From: Pycnopodia helianthoides
Lineage: Eukaryota > Echinodermata > Asteroidea > Forcipulatida > Asteriidae
Reading direction: 5' to 3'
Length of the DNA stretch: 64,000 nt
Assembly (NCBI GenBank): GCA_032158295.1
Contig: CM063250.1
Location: 3,851,501-3,915,500, forward strand
In this document: positions 1 through 11,117 of the stretch, one piece after another
Layout of the letters: each line of letters begins with the position of its first letter
Position numbering within the stretch: the first letter of the stretch is position 1
Made by a program: the position numbers and the translations under genes
Notes under the pieces: model-generated
Databases searched by the model: none
Seen by the model: the letters and a program-made list of their open reading frames with translations, nothing else
Told to the model about the DNA's origin: nothing

Positions 1-985
1 AGTGCATACAAAATACGTTTATGCAAGTTAACAATGTCCGACCTCCCCTCTTTGTTATATTTTTTGCCATTCTGGAACAATTGCATTTAAACAATTTTTT
101 TTTATATGGTAAAATATTCCGTCTTTTAATATTGCCGGCATTCGAGTATTCTTTTATATTGCGCATTCGAGTATTCTTTTAATATTGCCGGTGAGTTGCG
201 GCGACGATGACGTGATTTAACGGCCGACACCAAAGCCTGTGTGTGTGGTGTGTGTGTGCGCGGGTCGTATAATTAACGGTTTCTAGGGTGGAAATGGTAA
301 CTTCGAGGCCTAACACAAAATACTAAAAATCGAAGCGCAGCGGTTTAAAAGACAAACTATTTGTCACTCTTAGAATTTCTTCCCAATGTTTTTTTTTATA
401 AAATAAGTTGAAAGAATAAGTTTGCCTTAAACCGTGGAGGTAGAATATACCTCCATGCTTAAACGTATGCATATTTTTCAAGGACAGTCCTTTTTTTAAC
501 CGGCGGCACTACCTTTATCTATACACAATATTAATGCGCACGGACGGCGCAGCCAGCGGAAAGAAAATTTACAATTAACCGTTCTTTGCCATTCCTTGAT
601 GGATTTTTACCGTTCAAAAAAGAAAACCAAATAACTTTTTACACTTTTTATAATTTTAAATATAATGTCACTCAATATCCTAGTGTTCCATTGAAATAAA
701 TCCACATGGATTCCTTCAGGCGGGATGGCTTTCAGACCTTTGTCAAACAGTTATAGGATTAGTGGTGATAACGATCTTAATCCCCCAACTCCCTGAGGGC
801 TGGACACCTCATGATGACCTGAAGTTAACCACAACACTGAAAGAAGCCGATTAGCAGGTTTCCCTTTCTGTACAAAACACGGAAGGGCAATTTCAACCGT
901 GGTTATTATCGTGTTGTGTTAAAATTAAACACGATACTGAAACGGTTTCGTGTTTTTTTTTGTTTCGATTATCGTATGGTGTTTT
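1..985. other. Non-coding left edge
   Basis: I see no exon or complete mobile element here. There is a short TG/GT-rich microsatellite at about 238-262 and AT-rich sequence elsewhere. The short direct repeat of 'gcattcgagtattctttta' at about 139 and 163 is a small local duplication. Confidence 0.5.
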
Positions 986-1044
986 CTAAACAACGATCAT
1001 CGGTGCATAAAACACTATAATAACACGGACACGTTCATCGTCTT

Positions 1045-1245
1045 CGTGTGCCAAATAATTCTTGGCAGTACTGTAGCTCTCCACGTTACATCTCACTGCT
1101 AAGGCCTCTACCTTAATCAGGTAGGGACTGAAACCCAATCCACATGCAAGGCTTTGGTCCGAGGTGGGATTTGAAACCAGGGGTCCACAGAGGTGAAAGG
1201 CAAGGGGGAAAGAAACCACTGAGCCAACTTGATCCCCTTGTAAGA
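1045..1245 (-). repeat. tRNA-derived SINE, copy 1
   Basis: Read on the minus strand, this has an A-box-like motif (GTTGGCTCAGTGG, complement of 1217-1229) followed by a B-box-like motif (GGTTTCAAATCC, complement of 1167-1178). This is the internal RNA polymerase III promoter layout of tRNA-derived SINEs. A related copy in the same orientation lies at 4860-4990 and a plus-strand relative at 8105-8400. All share the downstream block around 'TTGCATGTGGATTGGGTTT'. The longest frame through it is not a gene. Confidence 0.65.
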
Positions 1246-1298
1246 TCACAAAGTCAAAATATTCCACTCTGAACGGCTCAAATCACACAACACAAGGG

Positions 1299-1620
1299 CA
1301 GGGTTCTGCCCACAGTGGTCGGTGCCGAAAAACCCGCCCGGCACTCAGCATTCCCCAACCACCACTCGCAGAATTTTCTCTGTTTCCGATCACCACACAT
1401 TTTCAAAATTGTTTAATTACACTTGCAATTTCCCTTCAAGGTTTTTAACTAAATGTAAAACTGGGTATTTACCAGTATAAAATGGTATCCAAAGCCATTA
1501 ATTATGAATGCTTCTTTGATTTGAGTCTATTTATATGATCTACCGTGTAACTGATCCGTCTCGCAATGGTTTCCAGGGAAACATTTTTCCACCACTAAAG
1601 AAATCCTGGGCAGAACCCTG
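1299..1620. mobile_element. hAT-like MITE, copy 1
   Basis: The 322 bp element starts CAGGGTTCTGCCCA and ends with its inverse TGGGCAGAACCCTG. It is flanked by a perfect 7 bp direct repeat, ACAAGGG, at 1292-1298 and 1621-1627. A second copy of nearly the same length lies at 59801-60116, flanked by ATGTAT. The CAGGG terminus and short target-site duplication resemble hAT-superfamily MITEs, whose usual duplication is 8 bp, so the superfamily call is tentative. No transposase is encoded. Confidence 0.75.
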
Positions 1621-1711
1621 ACAAGGGAGTACATTTTTTAACAACACCAGGAGAGTACGGGGGTTAGGATTTGACGAGGAGTCTCTTGGTGAATCAGTTG
1701 TTCATACTCAC

Positions 1712-1818
1712 TGCATACTAAGATGATCTCTTCGGAGTAGTCTAACGGATCGGGATAAGTAGAAGTGACACACAGTAAGGAGCTGCAGCATCTTCAGGTA
1801 CTCCGCTGCCAACTCTAG
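1712..1818 (-). CDS. Candidate internal exon, helical protein of unknown function (third of three)
   Basis: On the minus strand an acceptor (ACCCACAG) precedes 107 nt that end in a good donor (TGCA then GTGAGTATG). In phase 0 it reads LELAAEYLKMLQLLTV, then CHFYLSRSVRLLRRDHLSM and two bases of a further codon. The peptide is continuous and rich in leucine and basic residues, and is probably helical. The phase matches the exon at 2965-3045 if that exon uses its first GT donor. No stop occurs in this frame. I do not recognise the family. The downstream exon, to the left, was not found with confidence. These exons are too short to show as long open frames. Confidence 0.45.
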
Positions 1819-2079
1819 CTGTGGGTAATGTATATACACCCAATGGACAATCCTGTCAAGTCAGAGATAGGGAAAAGAAAAAATTATGTCTATTTCAGTT
1901 AAAATAGCCACCAGATTCTCCCGCGACAGTGGTCCGAATGCCGAATGCCAGTTAAAACACTTCGAGGACCAGTCAAAGAATCCACTCCAAGTGGTCAGAC
2001 TGGCTAGTTCAGTGTTGAAAAGCATCATTGTTCATTTGAAAGTGCATGGTACTGGTGGTTAGGTAAATTGGGTTGTACC

Positions 2080-2745
2080 TGGTATCTTGTCACATGGTAC
2101 ATGTATGCGATGAGCACCATAAATTCTGGGTGGTAATGGGTAAAATGGGTTGTATCCCCGGGGATCCCTTTGGTCTGCATGGTCTAGCAGACGAAGCACC
2201 ATGAATCTCCTGGGTGGTTATGGGTAAAATGGGTTGTATTCCTGGGTTTCCCTTGGTCTACATGGTCCAGCAGACGAAGCACCATGAATCTCCTGGGTGG
2301 TTATGGGTAAAATGGGTTGTATCCCCGGGTTTCCCTTTGGTCTACATGGTACAGCAGACGAAGCACTATGAATCTCCTGGGTGGTTATGGGTATAAATGG
2401 GTTGTAATCCTGGGTTTCCCCTTTGGTCTACATGGTATAGCAGACAAAGCACCATGAATCTCCTGGGTGGTAATGGGTAAAATGGGTTGTAATCCTGGGT
2501 TTCCCCTTTGGTCTACATGGTATAGCAGACAAAGCACCATGAATCTCCTGGGTGGTAATGGGTAAAATGGGTTGTATCCCCGGATATCCCTTTGGTCTAC
2601 ATGGTACATGTATAGCACACAAAGCACCATAAATCTCCTGGGTGGTTATGGGTAAAATGGGTTGTAATCCTGGGTTTCCCCTTGGTCTAGCAGATGGAAG
2701 CCCACATGAAGTTCCTGGATTTATTAAATGACAGAAAAGGAAATA
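2080..2745. repeat. Minisatellite, unit about 84-85 bp
   Basis: About seven head-to-tail copies of a unit containing 'atgggtaaaatgggttgta', 'tttggtctacatggta' and 'caccatgaatctcctgggtgg'. Landmark spacing is about 84, 83, 84, 85, 85 and 90 bp. The last unit carries a small insertion, and the array decays into a partial unit near 2745. It lies in the putative intron between the candidate exons at 1712-1818 and 2965-3045. Open frames across it on both strands are repeat artefacts. Confidence 0.9.
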
Positions 2746-2964
2746 GAATGCCTGGGTTTCCCCTCCATGACAACGTCCCATGAAGCTTCTGGGTGTTTAG
2801 AAAAATGGGTCACTACTTCATTTAGACAACGATATCCCCAGACACCAACTTACAATTACATTGGAGGAGTCTCCCAAAACCATAAAAATATAAAACCCAA
2901 CATTTAGCTTTCGAAACTTGAAAACTAAATTATAAACAAGGGGGAAAATCTTGTGTCCTTACAC

Positions 2965-3045
2965 AATAAGGCATTCTGCTGTAGCGAAGTAAAACACCAA
3001 TAGCTGATGGTACATTGGCTGCTGCGCTTGATGAAGTCGCACAAT
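2965..3045 (-). CDS. Candidate internal exon, membrane-like protein of unknown function (second of three)
   Basis: A minus-strand acceptor (TTGGTGACAG) is followed by 81 nt in frame: IVRLHQAQQPMYHQLL, then VFYFATAECLI. The second half is hydrophobic and aromatic, like a membrane helix. There are two donor choices two bases apart. The stronger-looking one (GTAAGG) would put a stop at the junction with the exon at 1712-1818. The weaker one (GTGTAA) keeps the frame open. The frame is also that delivered by the upstream exon at 4596-4650, which ends in phase 0. The family is not recognised. Confidence 0.45.
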
Positions 3046-3094
3046 CTGTCACCAAATTAAGAAAAAAAGAAAATAAAGAGTAACCATTTATTGT

Positions 3095-3700
3095 ACACTT
3101 AGGGCCTCGTTACACAAGGCAAATTGTAAAGGCAACTTGGAGGCACCCAAAGGCATTGCATTTAAAAGAAGCACTTCAGTAAGCATGGGAACAATTTTTA
3201 AGGACAGTATCTTAAAGGTAGGGTCATAGACTGGTTTTTGTTGGCATAAGGCTAATTTATTGGCAAAATTATCAAGAACGATACCATAAAAAGTCACCTG
3301 TGAAAGTTTCAGCGGATTACATTGTCCACTTGTTGAGAAACAGCAAAAAAAACCTGTCTGATCCATCCACATTTAGTGAGGTGACAGCAGGTACCAACCG
3401 CATCTCTGGTCGCAGCATTCACAAACGGACACCACGGAAATTTTGAATCTCCAAACTCGCCTTGAGGACAGTTTTGAAGATTCAAATTTGTTTGACATAC
3501 TCTTATTGATTTCAGACTTTAGAATAGAAATCACATAATGTTTGTTGGGGTATTTTATGCCAAAGTATGACCCTACTTTTCAGCTATCTCAAAGAAAATT
3601 ATGTCAACAGTGAAAGGAGAACTTTTTTTTTTCCTTCTTGAAGATTTCTCAGAACTGGTGCTTGCAAATTGCCTGGTGTGACATGCAAGACTGATATGGC
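3095..3700. repeat. Possible long inverted-repeat element
   Basis: Similar sequence occurs in inverse orientation near the two ends (around 3101-3140, 'ttacacaaggcaaattg', and around 3655-3690, 'caaattgcctggtgtga'). This suggests an old MITE. The match is imperfect and I could not define target-site duplications. Confidence 0.3.
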
Positions 3701-3901
3701 CTATTGTAAATCATGCCGAAATCAGCTTGAACCGCTGAAACTCACGATATGAAAGAAAACAATTGAATGAATGGTCTTTATGTGTTTAGCTGGGGCAAAT
3801 AAATAATCCTGTATTTTGGATAAACTTGTCCTTCCAACTCCCTTCCCTCAATTCCAAAACTAAAACTGATTAAACATATAAAGTGAGCTTTATAATACTT
3901 G

Positions 3902-4150
3902 TCAAGTAATAACCACAAGGGAAACTGACTGGGTAAATTTCAAATAGTATGGGGGTTGAACAAAGAAAAATTGACTAGAGCGGGATTCGAACCAACGAAT
4001 CTGACTGGCACCCCCGAACAAAGATATTGACAAAATAGGGAGACCGCCAATATAGGGCTAGATAGCTCATTGGTAGAGCGCCGGTACGTTAATCCGGAGG
4101 TCGTTGGTTCGAATCCCGCTCTAGTCAATTTTTCTTTGTTCAACCCCATA
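3902..4150 (+). mobile_element. tRNA-like SINE with inverted second arm and 14 bp target-site duplication
   Basis: A 249 bp insert is bounded by an exact 14 bp direct repeat, CTTTATAATACTTG, at 3888-3901 and 4151-4164, as left by target-primed retrotransposition. The right part (4056-4126) folds like a tRNA. It has a 7 bp acceptor stem GGCTAGA/TCTAGTC (one G-U pair), D stem GCTC/GAGC, and a T loop with B box GGTTCGAATCC. The anticodon position reads GTT (Asn), but base 33 is C, not T, and the anticodon stem has a mismatch, so it is not a functional tRNA. The left part (about 3948-3998) is an inverted copy of the T arm plus 3' tail (about 4101-4150), making a snapback. Confidence 0.8.
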
Positions 4151-4595
4151 CTTTATAATACTTGATACAATTTGTGAATGGGAGACTTCCGGGACACTAG
4201 GGGGCAGCAGACTTACCAGTTGTTCTCAAAAGTGTGTGCTCGCTAAGAAACACGCAAACATCAGACAGTTACCTGGTATGTTTGCTGCCACCTACCGTCC
4301 CAAAAGCCACCTGTTGTCTCTGTCTGACAAACTGCTCAAACCCAAGACGCAAATGTCAAATATGTAAGTTTTTCAAATCCAAATGTCTACAACAGGCATT
4401 ATGTAAGGACAATTTGTATTGAGTACAGGGGCTGATCTACATATGGTACAGGCTTTGATAGGCTTTGATGGCTAATTAATAGCCTTTTGGCAGATTTTTC
4501 TGAGGGCAAAGGAATCGGAAATCAGATTAAAGTAGGAAGAATATCATGCCTGCCACAAGTATCGTGATAAGAGGCAGTTAAGAAAAATACTTTAC

Positions 4596-4650
4596 CCTGT
4601 ATAGACACATAATGGTCAGCATCCCAGCAAACACAGATAGGATGCCATTT
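4596..4650 (-). CDS. Candidate internal exon with hydrophobic segment (first of three)
   Basis: A strong minus-strand acceptor (TTTTGTTGCAG) and a donor (ACAGG then GTAAAG) bound 55 nt. After one base completing a codon it reads NGILSVFAGMLTIMCLYR, a stretch compatible with a membrane helix, and exits in phase 0. That phase joins it to the candidate exon at 2965-3045. Together the three exons give a multi-helix protein fragment. I found no convincing upstream exon or start codon, and the family is not recognised. Confidence 0.5.
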
Positions 4651-4859
4651 CTGCAACAAAACAGACAACAAGTTGAAATTGGTTTTGGCACAATCCAGAC
4701 AAAATATCTTGTTTGAAGATTCAAAAATTCTCTCAAGCTACTGTAGTTAATCTCTACTTTGTCAAATAACATTTGACAAGAGGCAGCATCTGAATCAACA
4801 ACGTTGCAGAATTCAACGTTTCATGGATCCGGCCATAGCCACTGTCGAAGCTGTCAATT

Positions 4860-4990
4860 CGGACACGGCCTAACAGCAATCAGGTAGGGACTGGAAACCA
4901 AATCCATATGCAAGGCTCCGGTCCGGGATTCGAACCAGAGTCCGCTGAGGTGAAAGGCAGGGAAGAAATCACTCAGCCAACCTGAATGCC
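4860..4990 (-). repeat. tRNA-derived SINE, copy 2
   Basis: Minus-strand B box (complement of 'gggattcgaacc' at 4925-4936) and A box (complement of 'actcagccaacc' at about 4970-4981) match the copy at 1045-1245. The body 'aggtagggactggaaaccaa' is also shared. Confidence 0.65.
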
Positions 4991-4999
4991 CAGAATACC

Positions 5000-6170
5000 C
5001 ATGGAAGCATTCCTTCCGCTATGTAGGTATAAATATTAACCAGAGAAGTATTCAAATTTAAAATAATTGTTTTTTTTGAAAAGTGCATTTAATCTAATCT
5101 TTTGGACATTTTTTAATAAGCACACCATACAAACAACCAATTAACATTTTTATCAAACTTGGTGGTCACATTCTTTTGTGAAAAAAAATAAATAAATGGT
5201 TAAAGTTTTGTCAGGGATTTTGTGTGCATTCATCTCTGACTTACATCCCAGGCTTACATTATTTTGATTGCGGCAAATGCTTAACTTTGATACAAGAGTT
5301 TCAATTGGAACTGTTTTCTGAAGGAATAACAACCAAATTCGTTCTAATGGATTTATAGTGTGTCTAAATGCAAGCCCCAAAGCACTTTACAGTATGAACA
5401 ATAATGTACAAAGGAAGAAAAATGCAAAAACTTAATTTAAAAAAATTACAGTAAAATGGGCAAACTTGAGGTAAATATACACAAGCCCTAATCTATTCCA
5501 AAATAAATAAATTACATAAATACAAAGACAAAAATATGACCAAATGCAAAAAAAGGGATGAAAAGGGTGTAAATGGGGGATAAAAAGGGGACAAAGAAGG
5601 GGATTAAAAAAGGGGAGAGGTACACATCCACCCTCAGCCAGATCCTCAGCATCTGACTTTATCAGTAAAAAGCAAATTATAGACTATTGAAAAATTATAA
5701 CCAAGCAGATTAGTCAATTCTAAACAAAACAAATGTATCTTGAGTAATGACGGATGCTTACAGGAAGACTGTTCAAACGCTGAGAGCTACAGATTGACGG
5801 AACGATCTGTTACCATGGATTTGAAATTTGAATGAATACAAATCAATTTCGTTTTCATTTTACTTGACCTATTCTTTGCCTTTCAACAAAACATTAAAGC
5901 AAAGACAAAGGAAACCTGCCTTTTATCGTGGGCGTATGATACGAGAAAAACCAAACATGAGTACGTGAAAGAGCAACCATTATTCAAACTTTACTTCCCT
6001 CTTGGTGCCTCAACAGGAAGCAAGAACATTGAAACTGTAGTTTCAAGATAGCACTGGAGACCTATCACTTTCGCACAGTGACATACTGGGTATGTGGGTC
6101 CAAATGTTTGTGCTTTTTTCGCCCCAGAAAAAAATAAATAAAAATTCACAGCTCCACAATTTAAATCTTA
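5000..6170. other. Non-coding, simple-sequence rich
   Basis: No exon was seen. A purine-rich run of degenerate 'aaaaggggat' blocks lies at about 5540-5625. Short frames in this stretch have no coding character. Confidence 0.45.
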
Positions 6171-6173
6171 CCT

Positions 6174-6457
6174 GGGCCAAATTACATAGCGCTGCTTAAC
6201 AATAAGCAAATTTGCATGCTTCCTGTAGCAGAAATTTGCTAAAGCCAAAGCCTAAGTGTATTTCACAGGTTAGCAAAAAAATTAGATATCCAGCTCGCGC
6301 TTTCACCATGGATTTGCATGGTCATTCATTTTTCGAACAGTAAGCACCGGAAGGGTAGCATGCCGTTTTGTTCGCTTACGGTTAGCAGCGCTATGAAATG
6401 GAAACTCGCACAGTAAGCACACAACCAGTCGTTAAGCAGCTTTATGAAATTAGGCCC
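6174..6457. mobile_element. MITE with GGGCC termini, copy 1
   Basis: The element starts GGGCCAAATTACATAGCGCT and ends with the approximate inverse (AGCAGCTTTATGAAATTAGGCCC). Both termini share a GCTGCTTAA-type motif. A shorter relative lies at 55544-55728. No coding capacity. Target-site duplication not resolved. Confidence 0.6.
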
Positions 6458-7387
6458 TGTAAGAAGCTTCTAATCTTACTGGATTAACATTCCATGGCTG
6501 CATAAATGTTTTGGGTGGTGGGTTTAGGCTTACAGATATTCTTCATGATCTGTTATTGTTCATTATCTCAAACATGCCCGCTGCGCAAACACGCTATCGT
6601 GTTAGGCGCAGGACATTTATTTGAATACAGAGTACACTGTGGTATGCATTGTCCGTGTCTGCGTAAACACATGCATAATCCGGTTTGCGTACGAAACTGT
6701 GTTTTTATGTTTGCAGAAACGTTTCATGTTGAGAGCTGAATTATTTCACAAAAATGACAGATTTATGAAGATTGTCCGACACCCCAAACCCACCGCTAAA
6801 AACTGTATGAGGCCATACAATCTTAATCCGGTTTGATAAGTAGCTTTTATCAGGTAAGATTAAGAGCTCTGAAATGTTGCTGCCTCAGAGACGGACCCTC
6901 ATATCTAGTATCTGTGTACAGCACAGAGGAAGAGTCAAGAAAAGGCTAAGTTTAGGAAAGAGAACAATTGTCATATCAAATAAACTGAAAGGGTATCAGC
7001 AAGAGTAAATCCAAATGGAAAAGATTCCAAAATCCGACTGTGTGCATTTAATTTTACAAATATTTTTTAGTAATATGAACAAGTCGAGATCGGATTTGCT
7101 TTCTTCATAGTTTTCATATTTCACAAGTGTCAAAACTGAGATTCAAACCCACTAATCAATGGCATTGAAATGCTAAAAAGTAAGCTCTTAGATTAGGAAT
7201 AAGAGTCGTACATATCGTACACAAATGTATTATATTCATGGCGACACACACTTCAGATAAACTTGCTCACACATTTATTTGTCCCAGTCCCAGATGGTAA
7301 TTCCCAAGGGAAAATCCTGATTCATTTCATCTCCAGCCATTATGTAAAGGCCTAGTGTGCTTGCAGAAAAACATGATTAATGTTGTT

Positions 7388-7837
7388 GGCATTATACAGG
7401 ATTGGTAAGGATAAAATGTAACCAATGTCAAACATTGTTAATGCTATTGTTATGAGACAAAACATTGATGGCGTTCCAACCTTTCCTGAAAGATAATATA
7501 CAGGATTGGTGGAGCTGCTGATCAAATACATGTACCGTAGTCGCAGACAGTGTTCATGTTTTGTGATCAACCATATGTACATGAAATAACAAACCTGTGA
7601 AAATTTAGGCCGAATCTGTTGTGTGAGTCAGGAGAAAAAACTGTGAAAAACCATGCACAATTTTGGTTTTGTAACAACCAAAATCATCTGTTGCATTGTT
7701 TTCTCAAATACTACTTCACTTCAGAGGGAAATATTTCACAGAAAAAATTGTACTAGTATAAACTTCATAACCAGTAAGATTTCAAACTGAAATTAAACAA
7801 GGACATTTTGTATCCTCACCAATCCTGTATAATACCT
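7388..7837. mobile_element. TTAA-type MITE, left end eroded
   Basis: The inner left end (tatacaggattggtaagg) and the right end (cctcaccaatcctgtata) are inverse copies. The right end finishes ATACCT followed by TTAA (7838-7841), as in the other TTAA-site elements in this window. The corresponding left AGGTAT/TTAA terminus is lost. A third partial copy of the terminal motif occurs near 7497. Confidence 0.55.
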
Positions 7838-8104
7838 TTAAATGCTTAAATATGCCGTCAAGTATTTTGATTAATGTATTTTTGGGGGCCTTGTACGAGT
7901 AGCTTCCAAGAAGCACTCTGAAACTGAAACAACATGGACTGAGCTATTGAACAATAGAGATCAAAGGTAAAGTGATAAAACTTAGTGATCAAACAATTTT
8001 TCCAAAGCTCTTGCCAATCTTTAACCACATTAAAGGTAAGATAATAAATTGCTTTGGAAACTGAATAAAGCTAAATTTGTTTTCAGACCGGTACACAATT
8101 TGTA

Positions 8105-8400
8105 CATAATAAGGACCAGGTTTTTTTTCTCCCCCCTGCCTTTCAACTCGGTGGCCCCAGGTTCGAATCCCCCTCAGAGCTTAGCTACAAATGTAAGTCT
8201 TGTATGTGGGTTGGGTTTTCAGTTCACCTACCTGCTTGCTGGGTTTTATCCCCTTTTTTGGTTTTCCCCCTTTGGGGTTTTTCCTCCCATTTGGGGTTTT
8301 CCTGCCATAAATATCTAAAGGATTGTGTGGGTTTTACCCCATCTTGGGTTTTTCCCCATTTGGGGTTTTCCTCCAGGCCTATTTTTCTCCAACATATGAA
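8105..8400 (+). repeat. tRNA-derived SINE, plus-strand copy with TTTTCC/TTGGGG tail
   Basis: B box GGTTCGAATCC at about 8160 is followed by the block 'gtatgtgggttgggttttcag' shared with the two minus-strand SINEs. The 3' part (about 8257-8375) is a degenerate tandem of 'tttggggttttcctcc'. The A-box half is poorly preserved. Confidence 0.6.
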
Positions 8401-8689
8401 ACTGAAAATTTCTTTGTCCCCTTTTCATCCTGTTCTTGGCATTTGAGCTGAACTGGAAAGCGTATTGTTTAATGAAAAACAAACTTTTAAAAAAAAATCC
8501 TAACCCTCCCGAATCGTTTGAATTCCTCTTCAGAAAGCTGTCTGATTTTTTTAGGATACCAATCTTTCACTGAGCCAGGCATCAATTCAAACGTAAACTC
8601 AAGTCATACCTATTTTCATCTTAAAGGTTCCTGTTCAATTACATTGTTTTCTCTCCGGAATTATTGCCCACAGCACATTGAAACCATGC

Positions 8690-8900
8690 TTGTATTATTA
8701 TTATTATTTAATATTTATTGCACATGGAGGAGTTTGGAGGATTCAGGAAAGATACAACAATGTAGTTTAGGAGGCTGATCATCCATGCACAGTTGAGGAG
8801 CTGAACAGCAAATGACATGACAACAACATTATTTGAGAAGCACGATTGCAAGGGCACCTTTGGCAGTGAGCCACATCAACCCATATGACCACGGAGCACA
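8690..8900 (-). repeat. Possible 3' end of a retroelement or transcript
   Basis: Read on the minus strand, the block ends in CAATAAATATTAAATAATAATAATAATA. This looks like a polyadenylation signal followed by a simple AAT tail of the kind left by non-LTR retroelements. The preceding sequence has no clear frame. It could also be a 3' untranslated region. Confidence 0.3.
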
Positions 8901-9008
8901 GCCAGAAATTGTGTTTGATTTTTTTCCGGAGGGAGAAAGCCCAGAGAGAAAAAACCTCATGGCACAGGAGGAGAACTGACGCACAACTCTACTCACATGG
9001 CCCTAGTC

Positions 9009-9185
9009 AGGAACATAGTGCTAGCCAGAAGGGTGTCTGGGTGTCTTGTGGACACCCTGTTTTAAGTTTAGACACCCTGTTTTATCTGTCATTAACATGT
9101 AGTAAGTGAACAATTTTGGACACCCAGTTTTTAAATTTCCAGCAAATTTAGACACCCTTTTACCAAATCCTGGCTGAAACCTTGG
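9009..9185 (+). repeat. GGACACCC repeat family, copy 1
   Basis: Contains four GGACACCC/AGACACCC-type motifs spaced through 170 bp, bounded by 'tagtgctagccag' and 'aatcctggctgaaa'. The same structure recurs at 12900-13081 (same orientation) and 62092-62272 (inverted). The ends carry an imperfect inverted TAGCCAG/CTGGCTA, so it may be a MITE. Confidence 0.65.
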
Positions 9186-9250
9186 CCGGGATTCAAACCA
9201 GGGCCACAGTGTCCAGAGGCCAGCACTTCACACACATGTCACCCACTAAG
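9186..9250 (-). repeat. tRNA-like SINE fragment
   Basis: On the minus strand it carries a B-box-like GGTTTGAATCCC preceded by a tRNA-like 5' half. It abuts the GGACACCC repeat and ends at a 13-base G tract (9250-9262). It is too degenerate to assign to a tRNA. Confidence 0.4.
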
Positions 9251-9262
9251 GGGGGGGGGGGG

Positions 9263-10310
9263 TTCAGGTTTTAACCAAAGTTTTTCTTCTTGTTAAATTA
9301 AACCGATAATAAATATTTTCCCTTTAAATCAATGCAATGGACAACCTTGGTACCACCGTCAAGGACTTCACTTTCCAGTGCATTGTGAGCACTGTTCTTC
9401 AGGGTGTGACACCAGGATGTGATAGAAGGAGAACAACAGTTTCTGATCATCACATGACGAGAAGTTGATTATGTTTCTTTTTGGACGTACTGTTTAGTTT
9501 CAATGTCAACTAGAGCTCAATAGTTCAATGTGAATCCGTTAACGTCGTCGTCGGCTAAGAACTAGGCTTACTCAGGACTATAAGGTCATTATAGTTCAGT
9601 TTGTATGGATTTCATAAAAATCGATTTTGCATATTTTGGAGCTCTTGGTCAATGGAATTTTTGTTATCAGGAGTGGTCTCCATAGTAGTTGTTTGGCAAA
9701 AAGAAACGTTCATTTTCTAAGATTTAAAAAAAAAAAAAAAAAAAATCAGCATTTTTCATTTAACCCCCTTTTGATCATTAAGGATATAAAATTGCAACTA
9801 ACTAACAACCTTACAGCTAGGCTATATAGCACTGAAAGATAAAGGCCTAATAGATCATGTACACATACGTAAGCTTTATCCAAAAGTCGAGACAGTATTT
9901 TGACACCGGTGCCAAATAGCACAAATTGACTTATGTATGCCCCTCTCTCAGCGGCCATACCATCGTTTTAAAAAAGGCCCACACCTCCAATCCCTTTACT
10001 ATGGTGGGACCATCATGTTTGTCTTAAGATTTTTTTTGTAAACTTAATACTGATTTAGAGGCAAAACTATGAAGAAAGATGCAATAAAAGTCACATTATT
10101 TGCTGGACTTTTGTATTTTATTAATGTGTTTGGAAAAACACTTGCCGACTGCCACAACAGTTTTACGTTCTCAAATGAAAATTACTGTTCCCTGTAGCCG
10201 GTGGTCTGGCTGTTCTGAGTTGATATTTTGAGCACTGACTGTACACTAGTGCGTCATACAAACTTACAACATGGACCCTGACACAGATCAAACCATATAC
10301 CACCCGTACA
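9263..10310. other. Non-coding stretch
   Basis: No exon with good splice sites was found. A 43-codon frame starting near 9338 has no supporting signals. An A-tract of about 20 bases lies near 9726. Confidence 0.4.
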
Positions 10311-10311
10311 A

Positions 10312-10640
10312 TACTATTTATTAATTAATTTATTTATTTAATCTTGTTTAACCAGGGTAGCCCCCATCAGTTATCAAAGAACTGTTTTTCCCTGTGGGGG
10401 CCCTGGGGTCTCATCAAAAAAAGACATTTAAATAAAGAGTAAAATAGTGCTAAAAAATAAACTAAAAAGCAGCAAGCCCAAAAAGGACACCAAACCTACA
10501 CAAATTCAAATTCCATTTTTAAAAACAATAAAGAGTAAAAGGGTAAAAAGATAAATTACACCAAAAGGACCAGGATAAAAAAGCTCCATGTAATTTAAGC
10601 AGAGTGGGCGGAGCCCTCACCCCCTCCAACCTCTCCCTAG
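10312..10640 (-). repeat. 3' end of a non-LTR retroelement or SINE (minus strand)
   Basis: On the minus strand the sequence runs 'gggggctaccctggttaaac' and then an (AAAT)-type tail (complement of about 10314-10345). This is a typical 3' tail of LINE/SINE retroelements. The upstream part is A-rich and has no recognisable reverse transcriptase frame. Confidence 0.45.
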
Positions 10641-11117
10641 TACAAACTTTAAAATAAAGTGTGTATGCTGCTTCCCATTTTCACACTATGTTTAAGGTCG
10701 TTCCAAGCCTTTAACTCCTGAAAAATGGAAGGAGTGTTTTATCAGCTTCCAATTTGGGTCGAGGCAGGCACACTATGGTGCTTCTGTTCTCAAGGTTTAC
10801 GTACTTGATATCAAGTGTTTCAGTATTTTTGCCTTCAAGGCTTTTTTCCTTTAAAACAATATTTCTGCTATTTTAATTTCTCTGCAGGACTTGAAAAACA
10901 CAGAGTAAAGAGTGCTGATGTAAACACAGGTTTAGAAGAAAAAAGAAGAAGTTTTTTTGCAACTTCACAAAATGACAGCAGTATGCACGCATTGAAGTGT
11001 CTGTGTGCCACACAAAGCTTTCACAGTGGTATCGCCCCCACAAAAACAGTGGTTGTCTAGTTAGTCTGGTGTGCGACACTTTTTTCCAGTTCATTTTGCC
11101 CTCGTAAAAGCCATTAA

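Noticed and set aside
2080..2745. CRISPR-like array
   Set aside because: Units of about 84-85 bp are contiguous with no unique spacers, and the genome is clearly eukaryotic.
4056..4126. Functional tRNA-Asn gene
   Set aside because: Base 33 is not T, the anticodon stem is mismatched, and the sequence sits in a retroposed unit with target-site duplications, so it is a tRNA-derived SINE.
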